DNA from: Heterobilharzia americana
Lineage: Eukaryota; Platyhelminthes; Trematoda; Strigeidida; Schistosomatidae
Assembly: GCA_944470555.2 (NCBI GenBank)
Contig: OX104134.1
Location: forward strand, 107,378,701 to 107,442,700
DNA length: 64,000 bases
Direction of reading: 5' to 3'
Part shown: positions 48,040-61,085 of the stretch, piece by piece
Position numbering within the stretch: position 1 is the first letter of the stretch
How the letters are laid out: each line of letters opens with the position of its first letter
The notes under the pieces: generated by a model
What the model saw: the letters and a program-made list of their open reading frames with translations, nothing else
The model's database searches: none
Told to the model about the DNA's origin: nothing
Made by a program: the position numbers and the translations under genes

Positions 48040-51000
48040 AACGCGTGCCTCCAGCTAACCGAGTGCATTAAAGCTATGATGGCAAGCATCTTTAGTGGGT
48101 CTCATGGAACCACAGACTGCTGATTTCCGGGAGTCTGGCTGCCGAGGCGCAGTCTTTCAAAGTCTTACGGTAAACCTTGAAGTGGGAAGGAAAGGGCTTT
48201 CTGGTTTCAGAATTCACTTGCTTTTCATGTCGAAGGTTATTAGTGTACGACTATGAGATGATGCTTGACGTATATTTCTCAATGGGACAATCACCTTGTT
48301 TCAAAACGCAGTCCAGATAAGATGTACTCCTGCTACACCCTCACTCAAATAGATAGACCGGTTTCCCCAAGTGCATCCCTCGGACGCCGATTGAAGGATC
48401 TGATGATGTCTTACCTCCCTCTCAAAGTAAGTAAACAGTGTGTTGAGTTCATCTGTGGTGTGTGCGGAATCACAAATGGCAGAATTTTCGGCCAGGATTT
48501 CGTCTGTGATCATTTTCTTATGGTCAGAAGTAGCAGTCAGACCTAGATACAAACCTAATCCGGTATTTATTGCCGTTGAGAGAGAAGCAGCTGCGCGGGG
48601 AATGATGGGGTAAGGCAACAGTTAAGTTGCACAACAGTCTTTCGCTTGGATGGGAGGTTACATAGGAGAGCACCCGACCACTCCATCCCTACCGTCTGTC
48701 CCCGATGAACAGCTACTCTTCCATTCTGCTCATTTTCTTGTCACAAATGTCTGTAGATAGCTACGGCCGCACTACACAAGAGGTGCCTCCATCCAAGTGG
48801 TCTCGGGAAGTTCCCAAGTTTTCTGTTTTTCCCCACATGCTTCCCTGTAATAATGGTAATGATGACTTTGTTCTGAAAGGAGTTCCGGAAATACTGGAAA
48901 ACATTTCCGGTATGTCATAAAGTATGAATTAGACAGAAAACGCTTATGGGCAAATGTGTAACAAAAATTGTACGTGTTAAAGTAAGAATACCTACTCTAT
49001 CTACTCCGTCTCTGAAAGGGCATGGTTAACCTATGCAGTCAATCATGCCAATAATTTGCTTCGTAATGCATCAATAATTACAAGTGGCGTGGTGCAAGGA
49101 AGCGTTCTTGGTCCGCTTCTCTTTCTCATGTATATAATGACATATGTAGAGTGGTTAGACGTGGAAAACCATACCTCTATGCTGAAGGCCGTGAGATTGT
49201 CTACGGCTTCCAGTAAGGTGCAGTTACTGAAGGTCTGTCAACAGCTTAGGCAGATTTAAATAATCTGCTCGGGTGGAGTCAGAAGTGGCAACTTGCATTC
49301 AACCATGGAAAATGTGGAATTCTATACCTCGAAATGTACCATCCCAGCGGCGCGCTATCCCTAGGAGATCGTAAAATCCAAATGCTCAATGAGGTACGCG
49401 TTCTGGGCACCCAATATTCTGCTAACCCTATCTTCGATGAGGATGTTACGGCTATTGTCTCTAAATGAAGAAGATTATCCGGTCTTTTCTCTCTGAAGAG
49501 CTTCTATACAAAAGAGGCCAAACTTGCTCTTTTCAAGGTTTGTGTCAGACCGATATTGGAATAAGGCTCACCCTTTTTTCTAGCATGAACACAACTGACA
49601 AATCATAATTCGAATATAATGATAATAATATTTATTCCTGAATATACAGGCACACGCCATTTTTACAGGTACGAATAAGTTTATATACAAACTACACTCA
49701 TCTTCATGGAAGGTAATCTGAATCCCCACCCGTTGTCACTACCAGATATAAGTGCTGCATGTTCATATAGCGGAACATCCAAACAGAGCAAGTGCGCAGA
49801 AAATTTACAAGTTGGACAAGTGGAAGTATTGTCTTCGCATAAACAAAAAACCAGGTTTGTATCTAGACACTACAGGTATTACCTGGAGAAAAATAATGCT
49901 TGAAGCTAATACTTCCATTGTAACGGTTTGTCCAAAAGAGTTTCACTAGACGGTTATCGAGTCACGCCGGTAATGTAGACTATGTAGATGGGTGCACTAT
50001 GCTGCCTACTGAGCCTCTGTGGAAACGGCGTCTAAGAAACAACTTGTTTCTGTCGTACAAAACTTTGCATGGTCTGCCATACCGTTCCTCCCCATCCACT
50101 TGAAGGGTGGGGAACACCACCGTATGACCTTAGAAACCACACGCCCAGGTTGACAAAAGAGCGATGCAATAAACAGGTCAGACGGAAAGTCTTTACCACA
50201 TATCACAGCTTGGTCTGGAATGGGTCCACCGCAACCCTTGTGGCGCAGTTTAAGCACCTCGCCAACCTGCTTTTAGGCTCGGATGATATTTGCAGTCTGT
50301 TTGCAGTGGATGCCTTACAACAGAAGCACTCAGAGGTGGGTCTATAAGACTCAAGTGTCTCCAAGGAAGTAAAACTGATAGCAACTTAAGAGTAAATAGA
50401 GGTGGGATCTCTTCCCAACTTTTGTCCAATGAACTTAACAGCCCCTTATTTGGCACAGTGAGACCTCTGTGTACCAGGTAGCCTCCCCTCCATTGTATAA
50501 CTGGTACCATCGCAGTGAGGTGGCCCATCTGGTGAACACCATGCTCGCCAGACTACTAATGACGCCCAAATGCACTTACTTGTGTTACTGGAAAGTCTGT
50601 CCCCGGAATTCCTCGAAAACACCTATGCATCAAATCGTCTTATTTTCTAGACGCTAAGACCCCCATCAATTCGCTTCTTCATGCCAAAACTTACTTCGTA
50701 TTCGGAGGCATATGCATACGCCCATATGTATAGCGACCACTGACTCCTCGTCTCTTAAGCTCTGTATTAGACACGTCGACTGATACACTCCACCGTTCAG
50801 ACAAATAGTTTCAGTGCTATACTTTGTGTTTATCGCGCGTTAAAAGTCACTGACTACTATTTCACGATGGTTTATCACTGAGACGGCAGATAGTTTTTGC
50901 GCAACAATTCTTTCTTTGATCATTCTCTTCATATCTTGTTACTCATTGACTTAAGCACACGACAAATTGTTCCATACGCACGTTTCGTTCTCTTTCCCAT

Positions 51001-51810
51001 GGATAGATTCACAGAGGGATTGCAGCATAATGATTAATTTGGCGGTTCACCCCGAATTTATGGCTTCAATTGGGATTGTACCTGGAAATGTTGGCATTGC
51101 ATGCCACATGTCTCCAAACATGCAGGTTCTCCAACTAATAACACCCACTTACCTCACAGTGAAGATAACCGAAACTGACACCCTATGAAGTGCCAACCTT
51201 GAAGACATACTGAATGGTTTAATGATGAAACCTTACACCACGTGAGCTGCGAACTGAGAACAGTTTCTGGATTGAGTTACGACTTCAGCTCATTCTATTC
51301 CTAGGAGTTTTTTCAGTCACGTAGGCCTAAACAATCACTACATGCTGTTTGATACTTTGTGACACTGGTCCCAAGCTTCGTCATCGGTCCATACCAGAAC
51401 TTGGCCCTACTTTTAAGCGCTCTTTGTAAACAGCGAAAGCTTACCGATTGTTCGCATTTTTCAGCTTTGTTTATGCTCGACAGCTGATATTCTGTGTACT
51501 TTCACCATTTATGTGACTCATTGACTGAAGTCTCGGGGCTTAATCACAGTCGCCTGGTAAAAGCCCATACTGGATGATAATCCCTGCGTTACTATTCACC
51601 ATTGCTGTGTAGCGAAACGGTTATTATCAAATATTTGTGGCCAGCAATGTGCGAATATTAGCATCCCGGCAGACTGCGTATCGTGTGGCGATGTATTCTT
51701 TCTAAATTTTCTCAGCCCCACCGGTAACAATAACATTCAGGTGTTGCCTGTAAAAACGGCATGTGTTCGTATAATTTGTCGTTCGAAGTATATTATCATT
51801 ACCATTTCTC
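48040..51810 (+). mobile_element. Family Y retrotransposon relic in the left arm
   Basis: Plus-strand counterpart of copy A (3421-6700). RT block SGVVQGSVLGPLLFLMYI is at 49086-49139, and a one-base frameshift follows. In the shifted frame the active site reads YAEG, not YADD. The thumb (49260-49560) and the ORF2 end (50060-50345) precede the 3' untranslated part, which ends near 51800 at TTATCATTACC. A nested insertion interrupts it at about 49600-49930. Confidence 0.75.
49600..49930 (+). mobile_element. Nested retroelement end in the left arm
   Basis: Counterpart of 59175-59515. It separates GACAAATCATAATTCGAATA from GAGTTTCACTAGACGG, which are adjacent in copy A (around 5281-5320) apart from small differences. 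It contains ATAATGATAATAATATTTAT, an inverted tail. Judging from the tail position, this insert is oriented opposite to family Y sense here only if the tail is its 3' end. Confidence 0.5.
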
Positions 51811-52774
51811 ATGGAGGACCGTCAATTAACTGTGGACAAGAGATCGTTTAGTTGAGAGCAATATGGTGAAGACAAGACATGGATGGAAGGTGTCAGGTCG
51901 TCAGCGCATTTGATAAAAATTGACACCAGCTGAAGACGCTGTATCACAGGAAGGACGAGAAAAACCTGGAGGAGAAGCCAGTGCCCTAGAGAACCCCAGC
52001 GTCATCAGGTAATGGGGTGGATCACTTCCGTATGTAGAAGGTATATTGTTTCCTTTCAGAGAAATGGAAGAATAGCAAGCTGATAAAGCAAGACCCACTG
52101 TGTTGCGGCCAGCTTATGTGGCGAGAGTGGTCTTGGGATGGATTCAGGTGCTCGTTGCAGTGTGGCAAGTGAGGCGAAAGGTTCGACCGTGTTCTCTTGT
52201 ATGGTCGGGTTCCAACCATGGATCACTGGCATTCAACAGCCTGCCCCGATCTTGTCCTTCAAGGCCCAGTTCCCCAGAGGATCATGTTATAACGCTGATT
52301 ACGAGGCCCCAGGTGCCGGACTAATCAGCATCTCATAAAACGAATGTCGACATCAGAAGTCTTGACGGCTGATACCTCTTTTTCACTTGGTGAGGTTTGA
52401 CATCCCCTCACGCAGACTCATTGTGCCTCTTATGCTGCCTCTCACCCTTTACCAGGGTTGCGTAACCTTGGCGGGTGGTGCTAGTGAGCTGCATCGCATA
52501 ATGGGTGGTCTCGAAGTTCGGATGAACCTCAAACGAGCTCCCTTCGGCAGCCTACAAACTCTGTTTGCGAGCGGACTTTCGGGGCTAACTTCTATTTCAA
52601 TGGTGGTATAACTCTTTAGAAGAGTGTTGGCATGACAGTTGTGAAATGTCCCAAACAATCGCCGTATTATTCTTCCGTAGGTTTCCAGGTATGGTTTCCC
52701 TTCCCATCCCCTATGATCACCGTGTAGTTCCAGGTATGGCACCGTGCGGTTGACATCGGGGAAGAAGGACATCC
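51811..52774. repeat. Inner block of the left arm, unknown repeat
   Basis: GC-rich relative to the window, with overlapping open frames on both strands (for example 52449-52772 minus and 52100-52338 plus), none with a motif I know. It is repeated only at 56344-57310 within the window. Confidence 0.5.
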
Positions 52775-53905
52775 TAACGAGCTTTCAGAGTTCAGAGAAA
52801 CTCGTGTGAACTGTAATTTGTCATTTGAAAGGCGTCAGAGTTTAGCGGGATACGAAGGAACCACGGTGTTTGGCACTTATTGATCCATATTTGTTTACCG
52901 AACTACATTCCCAATCCCGAATCTGTTGACGTATCAATGTTGAGCCATTCAAGGGCGTTGGCTATCCCGTTCATGACTTGCAAAATACCTACCTTTTTGG
53001 TACTTTTGGCATGCAGTTTCTTTAGTTACTTAGCCACCACACAGATGCCTGCAGAGTCCTAAATGTATCCCATTGCATATCAACACAGATAGCACCGTTT
53101 TCCTCACGCATTTATCCTCTGATTTTCCGGATAGTGCAAAAGTCTGACCTGCAACAGACCCCACGTAAATTAACATCTATTGAGTGGAAGGTTTGGCCTT
53201 TTCTTAATTTCTCTTGTTTCTTAGACACTTTCTCCGGTGCATCTGTGGGCGTAGACGGTTTTGCGTGGTGGAAAGTAGCTCCTTGCTGTCAGTGATGTGC
53301 ACCTTTCTGCTTTCCGAGGAGATGTATCGGAACACTTTCTGGGGTCCTTTTTGTGAACTTATATTGTTGTGGAAGTTCTAACCCGTGACAGAGACAGTGT
53401 CGTAATCGTTTAAAGAAATTACATGCAAGTGCCCATTCTCCGCTGATATGACTTTAACACACACACACAGTGACCGTTAGGTGTTGGTCCCACGTGTACT
53501 TTATCCACGCTTCGCTTTACCTGATGATTTTGCGTTTCAGTCAACATGCTAGTTTTGTATCTGCCCAGCTATTTCTGTGTGACCGGTAGTGTTGGTGTGA
53601 TTTGCTGGTGTTGATTTGTTGTGCGACTGCTCTGGGTCCTCGTGCCGGGCGCAACAGCCAAGTACCCGCGACACTGCGGACAACCCCCTTTACTAGCACG
53701 ACTTACGGAGCGCACTTTACATCCTTTGCGTTTTCCTCGTGCCTTTGGATTTTGGCAACCTGGCCACGATGTAGTTACAAATTTCGCCTTCAAATTAAAG
53801 CTTCTTTACATATGCGTTATCTGCTAACTGCTGCCATCATCTCCGCAACTATTGGTTGCATGTCTCTGCTTTTCATCAATACGTGAATTTCGGACTGGAC
53901 TTCAA
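52775..53905 (-). other. Spacer part 1, unassigned
   Basis: A minus-strand frame at 53569-53793 encodes a basic, cysteine-containing peptide (KRKGCKVRSV, GGCPQCRGYLA). It could be a nucleic-acid-binding ORF1 fragment of a non-LTR element, but no family can be named. The rest shows nothing recognisable. Confidence 0.3.
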
Positions 53906-56343
53906 TGTAAATAAATAAATATCACATTCTCACAGGCTTTGTCACACTGATACATCTCAAAATGTCTACAAAGCTTGAGTCCTGAGTGGTACAGGCGGAA
54001 TGTCATCAAACTCAATTAAAGACTGCCAAGAGTCCTGCTAGTTATGAAACGAACAACGAAAAATTACTTTACAGCTTACAGAGAGTGTTAAAGTTTAGAT
54101 AATAACAAATACTATCCCCATATAATGGGTTTAACATGAGGGATACCAGTTTGCAAGCACTGTCAAATCACAATTTTTGAAAGTTTACGAACTGGTATTT
54201 AGTATTGACTAATTTACATATCAAGTCATTAGTGTGCACAATCCCATTAAAATTTGCTGAAATTCATGAGACGGACATGGATTTTCATCTCCCATCTCAC
54301 AGGTTCCACCATCAATATCAAAGGCGCACAGTGTCCAAAGTTTGCGTAATAACCAACCGACGTTGTTGGTCCATTCGCACAGTTTTATAACTGGTAGTAT
54401 AACAGTTTGCTACTCGTAATGATCTTCAGTTTTTAGCTTTGCTGACCACAAAGAACTCATTTATACAATCTGGAGTACCGATAAATTATCCACGGTTGAA
54501 CAACCGACGTGTTTGGACATATCAACGTATTTCCAAGTCACCATGTCAAGTTAAAAGGTAATACGCATTAATTCTGCCGGGGATGCTTGTCGTGTTGGAT
54601 GAAAATAGATGTTGAAACAGTCAGTAGTCCATGTGGTAGTATTTATACATAGACTTCGGGTATCTTTTGTATTAGCGTAGGTGGCATCATTCGAGAAGTT
54701 CATTAAATGCATAGTAAGTTTCATATGAGACAGTCCCTTGGTACAGAGTACTAAAAGATGTGTAGTGTGGAGCCATTGCAGGTAAGTGACTTTCTGGGCC
54801 AATATGTAAATTGGTCTCTGGTTTAATCACCTGTTCAGAATGTCTCTGCTACTAATACTGTTGGGAATGATCAGACTGTTCGTCGCAAGAAGAATCATGA
54901 CCGGTAGGTGAGTTAATCTTGAAGATGGTCCAGAGTTTGAGAGTGAGAGCAGTCCAATAATTATTGGCGCCAGTGAGCAGGCATTGTCCCCATAAAGTAA
55001 TTACTTTCAGACCGAATCTGAGCATCAAATGTCGACTTGCAGCTGTTTCTGCAAATGGGAAAAGAAAGAAGAAGCACAAGCAGATGTGGAAACAGAAATT
55101 ACTAAGCTATCAAATTCGGAGAGGAGAGAAGTCCCCATTTTTTTTAGCTATTCGGTCTTTATGCGCATTTTCATGCACACGTGCGAAGTCAGCTACGTAG
55201 TTCTTCCACCATGGGGTTCTCAAATTCTTTTGGGGTGTGCGTTAGTGGCTTTGAGGGGAAAACAGCATTCTTTCAGTTCATTATACGGAGAGGAGCCAGT
55301 ATTCACACCCTTGTATGCAGTCGTAAAGCCACCTGCATTGATGAAACTGGAGGGCTTTAATAAAACCGATTCTTACACTTAGAGGTCTGAGTAGGTTCAC
55401 AAGGGACGCAATGGCTTGACCATTGTTATGTGCCGATTGCTCCATTATGCTTCGTATTCATGGATATGGTATGAGTGTCAAGAAATTTATAGATATCCAT
55501 GAAAAGAACGAATTCGTTGAGTAGACGTCGAAACTAAAATGCGGACATGCAAGAGTGGATAAAATGTGGAGGCTTATTCCACAACTTGTTGCACTGTAAC
55601 ATAAAGGATGGTGACCTAAGTTTAAGGCGGTGCCTTTCTACAGGTACAGTGCATTCACGACTGCGTAGACTATATGAGGGCATGGGCTTAGAAGTAGGAG
55701 CACAACAGGCATGATTAATGCCACGCGAAAAGCGTAAAAATAGGTTAAGGTTGAGCTTAAGGCGTCTTTACCAAAGTGGGTCAATTTTCAATTTCTTCCA
55801 CCTTCCCTCATAACCGAGTTCTTCGTGACGGCCCAGTACATAGCGGATAAACCCTCCTTGAATATTCTGAATGCGTATCCTATCCGAAGCATACATATTG
55901 CTGAAGATGATTGTGCCATATTCAAGTACTGGCGGATCACTACCTTGAATGAAGGCAGTCTAGCCTCAGTGGTATGTATTCGTTTAAGCAAAAGGCCAAC
56001 TGAGTGCCTACACTTGGAAGCAAGGGACTGGGAATATTCTGTAAGCGTTAAGTTCCGAGAATACTCGATACCTAATCGTACACTGTTATAAGATTGCAGC
56101 ACAGAATCTCCAGGGCGTAAACTGATGTTTGGATAAGAGCTACTGAAAAAGAAAATTCCGGATTTACTAGAGTTAAGTGGAAGTTGCCATGTTTCATTCC
56201 AAGAAAACAGATTTGTCAGGTCTTCATGGATTATATGATATATATATATATATTATATAATATGGATTATACTATATGAGTGGGGAAAGCTACACAATTT
56301 TAGGTCGTCAGCAAACAGTGAGGGCTTACCACGTTTTCTCACT
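53906..56343 (-). mobile_element. CR1-like non-LTR relic in the spacer (family X, copy 2)
   Basis: The 3' end is marked by AAATAAATAAAT at 53910-53921. The 3' untranslated region to about 55790 matches copy 1 (1-1550). The RT thumb reads LGIEYSRNLTLTEYSQSL (near 56030-56080), and the palm near 56300-56330 has KPSLFADDLKL-like sequence in a broken frame. The element stops abruptly at the right arm's inner edge, so its 5' end coincides with that breakpoint. Confidence 0.7.
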
Positions 56344-57310
56344 AAGATGTCCGTCTTCCCCGATGTCAACCGCACGGTGCCATACCTGGAACTACACGGT
56401 GATCATAGGGGATGGGAAGGGAAACCATACCTGGAAACCTACGGAAGAATAATACGGCGATTGTTTGGGACATTTCACAACTGTCATGCCAACACTCTTC
56501 TAAAGAGTTATACCACCATTGAAATAGAAGTTAGCCCCGAAAGTCCGCTCGCAAACAGAGTTTGTAGGCTGCCGAAGGGAGCTCGTTTGAGGTTCATCCG
56601 AACTTCGAGACCACCCATTATGCGATGCAGCTCACTAGCACCACCCGCCAAGGTTACGCAACCCTGGTAAAGGGTGAGAGGCAGCATAAGAGGCACAATG
56701 AGTCTGCGTGAGGGGATGTCAAACCTCACCAAGTGAAAAAGAGGTATCAGCCGTCAAGACTTCTGATGTCGACATTCGTTTTATGAGATGCTGATTAGTC
56801 CGGCACCTGGGGCCTCGTAATCAGCGTTATAACATGATCCTCTGGGGAACTGGGCCTTGAAGGACAAGATCGGGGCAGGCTGTTGAATGCCAGTGATCCA
56901 TGGTTGGAACCCGACCATACAAGAGAACACGGTCGAACCTTTCGCCTCACTTGCCACACTGCAACGAGCACCTGAATCCATCCCAAGACCACTCTCGCCA
57001 CATAAGCTGGCCGCAACACAGTGGGTCTTGCTTTATCAGCTTGCTATTCTTCCATTTCTCTGAAAGGAAACAATATACCTTCTACATACGGAAGTGATCC
57101 ACCCCATTACCTGATGACGCTGGGGTTCTCTAGGGCACTGGCTTCTCCTCCAGGTTTTTTCTCGTCCTTCCTGTGATACAGCGTCTTCAGCTGGTGTCAA
57201 TTTTTTGTCAAATGCGCTGACGACCTGACACCTTCCATCCATGTCTTGTCTTCACCATATTGCTCTCAACTAAACGATCTCTTGTCCACAGTTAATTGAC
57301 GGTCCTCCAT
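56344..57310. repeat. Inner block of the right arm, unknown repeat
   Basis: Inverted copy of 51811-52774 and equally unassigned. Open frames appear on both strands in mirror image, which reflects the duplication and is not evidence of coding. Confidence 0.5.
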
Positions 57311-60300
57311 GAGAAATGGTAATGATAATATACTTCGAACGACAAATTATACGAACACATGCCGTTTTTACAGGCAACACCTGAATGTTATTGTTACCGG
57401 TGGGGCTGAGAAAATTTAGAAAGAATACATCGCCACACGATACGCAGTCTGCCGGGATGCTAATATTCGCACATTGCTGGCCACAAATATTTGATAATAA
57501 CCGTTTCGCTACACAGCAATGGTGAATAGTAACGCAGGGATTATCATCCAGTATGGGCTTTTACCAGGCGACTGTGATTAAGCCCCGAGACTTCAGTCAA
57601 TGAGTCACATAAATGGTGAAAGTACACAGAATATCAGCTGTCGAGCATAAACAAAGCTGAAAAATGCGAACAATCGGTAAGCTTTCGCTGTTTACAAAGA
57701 GCGCTTAAAAGTAGGGCCAAGTTCTGGTATGGACCGATGACGAAGCTTGGGACCAGTGTCACAAAGTATCAAACAGCATGTAGTGATTGTTTAGGCCTAC
57801 GTGACTGAAAAAACTCCTAGGAATAGAATGAGCTGAAGTCGTAACTCAATCCAGAAACTGTTCTCAGTTCGCAGCTCACGTGGTGTAAGGTTTCATCATT
57901 AAACCATTCAGTATGTCTTCAAGGTTGGCACTTCATAGGGTGTCAGTTTCGGTTATCTTCACTGTGAGGTAAGTGGGTGTTATTAGTTGGAGAACCTGCA
58001 TGTTTGGAGACATGTGGCATGCAATGCCAACATTTCCAGGTACAATCCCAATTGAAGCCATAAATTCGGGGTGAACCGCCAAATTAATCATTATGCTGCA
58101 ATCCCTCTGTGAATCTATCCATGGGAAAGAGAACGAAACGTGCGTATGGAACAATTTGTCGTGTGCTTAAGTCAATGAGTAACAAGATATGAAGAGAATG
58201 ATCAAAGAAAGAATTGTTGCGCAAAAACTATCTGCCGTCTCAGTGATAAACCATCGTGAAATAGTAGTCAGTGACTTTTAACGCGCGATAAACACAAAGT
58301 ATAGCACTGAAACTATTTGTCTGAACGGTGGAGTGTATCAGTCGACGTGTCTAATACAGAGCTTAAGAGACGAGGAGTCAGTGGTCGCTATACATATGGG
58401 CGTATGCATATGCCTCCGAATACGAAGTAAGTTTTGGCATGAAGAAGCGAATTGATGGGGGTCTTAGCGTCTAGAAAATAAGACGATTTGATGCATAGGT
58501 GTTTTCGAGGAATTCCGGGGACAGACTTTCCAGTAACACAAGTAAGTGCATTTGGGCGTCATTAGTAGTCTGGCGAGCATGGTGTTCACCAGATGGGCCA
58601 CCTCACTGCGATGGTACCAGTTATACAATGGAGGGGAGGCTACCTGGTACACAGAGGTCTCACTGTGCCAAATAAGGGGCTGTTAAGTTCATTGGACAAA
58701 AGTTGGGAAGAGATCCCACCTCTATTTACTCTTAAGTTGCTATCAGTTTTACTTCCTTGGAGACACTTGAGTCTTATAGACCCACCTCTGAGTGCTTCTG
58801 TTGTAAGGCATCCACTGCAAACAGACTGCAAATATCATCCGAGCCTAAAAGCAGGTTGGCGAGGTGCTTAAACTGCGCCACAAGGGTTGCGGTGGACCCA
58901 TTCCAGACCAAGCTGTGATATGTGGTAAAGACTTTCCGTCTGACCTGTTTATTGCATCGCTCTTTTGTCAACCTGGGCGTGTGGTTTCTAAGGTCATACG
59001 GTGGTGTTCCCCACCCTTCAAGTGGATGGGGAGGAACGGTATGGCAGACCATGCAAAGTTTTGTACGACAGAAACAAGTTGTTTCTTAGACGCCGTTTCC
59101 ACAGAGGCTCAGTAGGCAGCATAGTGCACCCATCTACATAGTCTACATTACCGGCGTGACTCGATAACCGTCTAGTGAAACTCTTTTGGACAAACCGTTA
59201 CAATGGAAGTATTAGCTTCAAGCATTATTTTTCTCCAGGTAATACCTGTAGTGTCTAGATACAAACCTGGTTTTTTGTTTATGCGAAGACAATACTTCCA
59301 CTTGTCCAACTTGTAAATTTTCTGCGCACTTGCTCTGTTTGGATGTTCCGCTATATGAACATGCAGCACTTATATCTGGTAGTGACAACGGGTGGGGATT
59401 CAGATTACCTTCCATGAAGATGAGTGTAGTTTGTATATAAACTTATTCGTACCTGTAAAAATGGCGTGTGCCTGTATATTCAGGAATAAATATTATTATC
59501 ATTATATTCGAATTATGATTTGTCAGTTGTGTTCATGCTAGAAAAAAGGGTGAGCCTTATTCCAATATCGGTCTGACACAAACCTTGAAAAGAGCAAGTT
59601 TGGCCTCTTTTGTATAGAAGCTCTTCAGAGAGAAAAGACCGGATAATCTTCTTCATTTAGAGACAATAGCCGTAACATCCTCATCGAAGATAGGGTTAGC
59701 AGAATATTGGGTGCCCAGAACGCGTACCTCATTGAGCATTTGGATTTTACGATCTCCTAGGGATAGCGCACCGCTGGGATGGTACATTTCGAGGTATAGA
59801 ATTCCACATTTTCCATGGTTGAATGCAAGTTGCCACTTCTGACTCCACCCGAGCAGATTATTTAAATCTGCCTAAGCTGTTGACAGACCTTCAGTAACTG
59901 CACCTTACTGGAAGCCGTAGACAATCTCACGGCCTTCAGCATAGAGGTATGGTTTTCCACGTCTAACCACTCTACATATGTCATTATTATACATGAGAAA
60001 GAGAAGCGGACCAAGAACGCTTCCTTGCACCACGCCACTTGTAATTATTGATGCATTACGAAGCAAATTATTGGCATGATTGACTGCATAGGTTAACCAT
60101 GCCCTTTCAGAGACGGAGTAGATAGAGTAGGTATTCTTACTTTAACACGTACAATTTTTGTTACACATTTGCCCATAAGCGTTTTCTGTCTAATTCATAC
60201 TTTATGACATACCGGAAATGTTTTCCAGTATTTCCGGAACTCCTTTCAGAACAAAGTCATCATTACCATTATTACAGGGAAGCATGTGGGGAAAAACAGA

Positions 60301-61085
60301 AAACTTGGGAACTTCCCGAGACCACTTGGATGGAGGCACCTCTTGTGTAGTGCGGCCGTAGCTATCTACAGACATTTGTGACAAGAAAATGAGCAGAATG
60401 GAAGAGTAGCTGTTCATCGGGGACAGACGGTAGGGATGGAGTGGTCGGGTGCTCTCCTATGTAACCTCCCATCCAAGCGAAAGACTGTTGTGCAACTTAA
60501 CTGTTGCCTTACCCCATCATTCCCGCGCAGCTGCTTCTCTCTCAACGGCAATAAATACCGGATTAGGTTTGTATCTAGGTCTGACTGCTACTTCTGACCA
60601 TAAGAAAATGATCACAGACGAAATCCTGGCCGAAAATTCTGCCATTTGTGATTCCGCACACACCACAGATGAACTCAACACACTGTTTACTTACTTTGAG
60701 AGGGAGGTAAGACATCATCAGATCCTTCAATCGGCGTCCGAGGGATGCACTTGGGGAAACCGGTCTATCTATTTGAGTGAGGGTGTAGCAGGAGTACATC
60801 TTATCTGGACTGCGTTTTGAAACAAGGTGATTGTCCCATTGAGAAATATACGTCAAGCATCATCTCGTAGTCGTACACTAATAACCTTCGACATGAAAAG
60901 CAAGTGAATTCTGAAACCAGAAAGCCCTTTCCTTCCCACTTCAAGGTTTACCGTAAGACTTTGAAAGACTGCGCCTCGGCGGCCAGACTCCCGGAAATCA
61001 GCAGTCTGTGGTTCCATGAGACCCACTAAAGATGCTTGCCATCATAGCTTTAATGCACTCGGTTAGCTGGAGGCACACGTTCAAC
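57311..61085 (-). mobile_element. Family Y retrotransposon relic in the right arm
   Basis: Minus-strand element colinear with copy A from its 3' end (57320) through the ORF2 end (58774-59050) and thumb to RT near 60060. It shares the YAEG lesion and the nested insertion with the left arm. Upstream sequence 60200-61085 probably represents linker and endonuclease remnants, but I see no diagnostic motif there. Confidence 0.75.
59175..59515 (-). mobile_element. Nested retroelement end in the right arm
   Basis: Absent at this site in copy A, but a close relative sits at 5455-5755. It ends with an AAATATTATTATCATTATA tail near 59490-59510. It is longer at the other end than the copy A insert (extra TTTTGGACAAACCGTTACAA-like sequence), as expected from different 5' truncations of one family inserted in the minus orientation. 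Confidence 0.6.

Larger units (their letters stand above)
48036..52774. repeat. Left arm of a large inverted duplication
   Basis: The reverse complement of 56344-61085, about 4.74 kb, with roughly half a dozen differences noticed by eye (for example near 48038, 48152, 48598, 51913 and 52761). It contains a family Y retroelement (+) and an inner 0.96 kb block. The outer edge fades into weak similarity; the inner edge is sharp. Confidence 0.95.
56344..61085. repeat. Right arm of a large inverted duplication
   Basis: Near-perfect inverted copy of 48036-52774. It contains the inner block (56344-57310) and family Y on the - strand. The outer edge lies at CGTTCAAC (61078-61085); beyond it only about 40 bases of weak similarity to the other side remain. 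Confidence 0.95.

Noticed and set aside
48036..61085. Giant terminal-inverted-repeat DNA transposon
   Set aside because: Arms consist of decayed retroelement sequence, no transposase or integrase is seen in the spacer, and no target-site duplication is evident at the outer edges.
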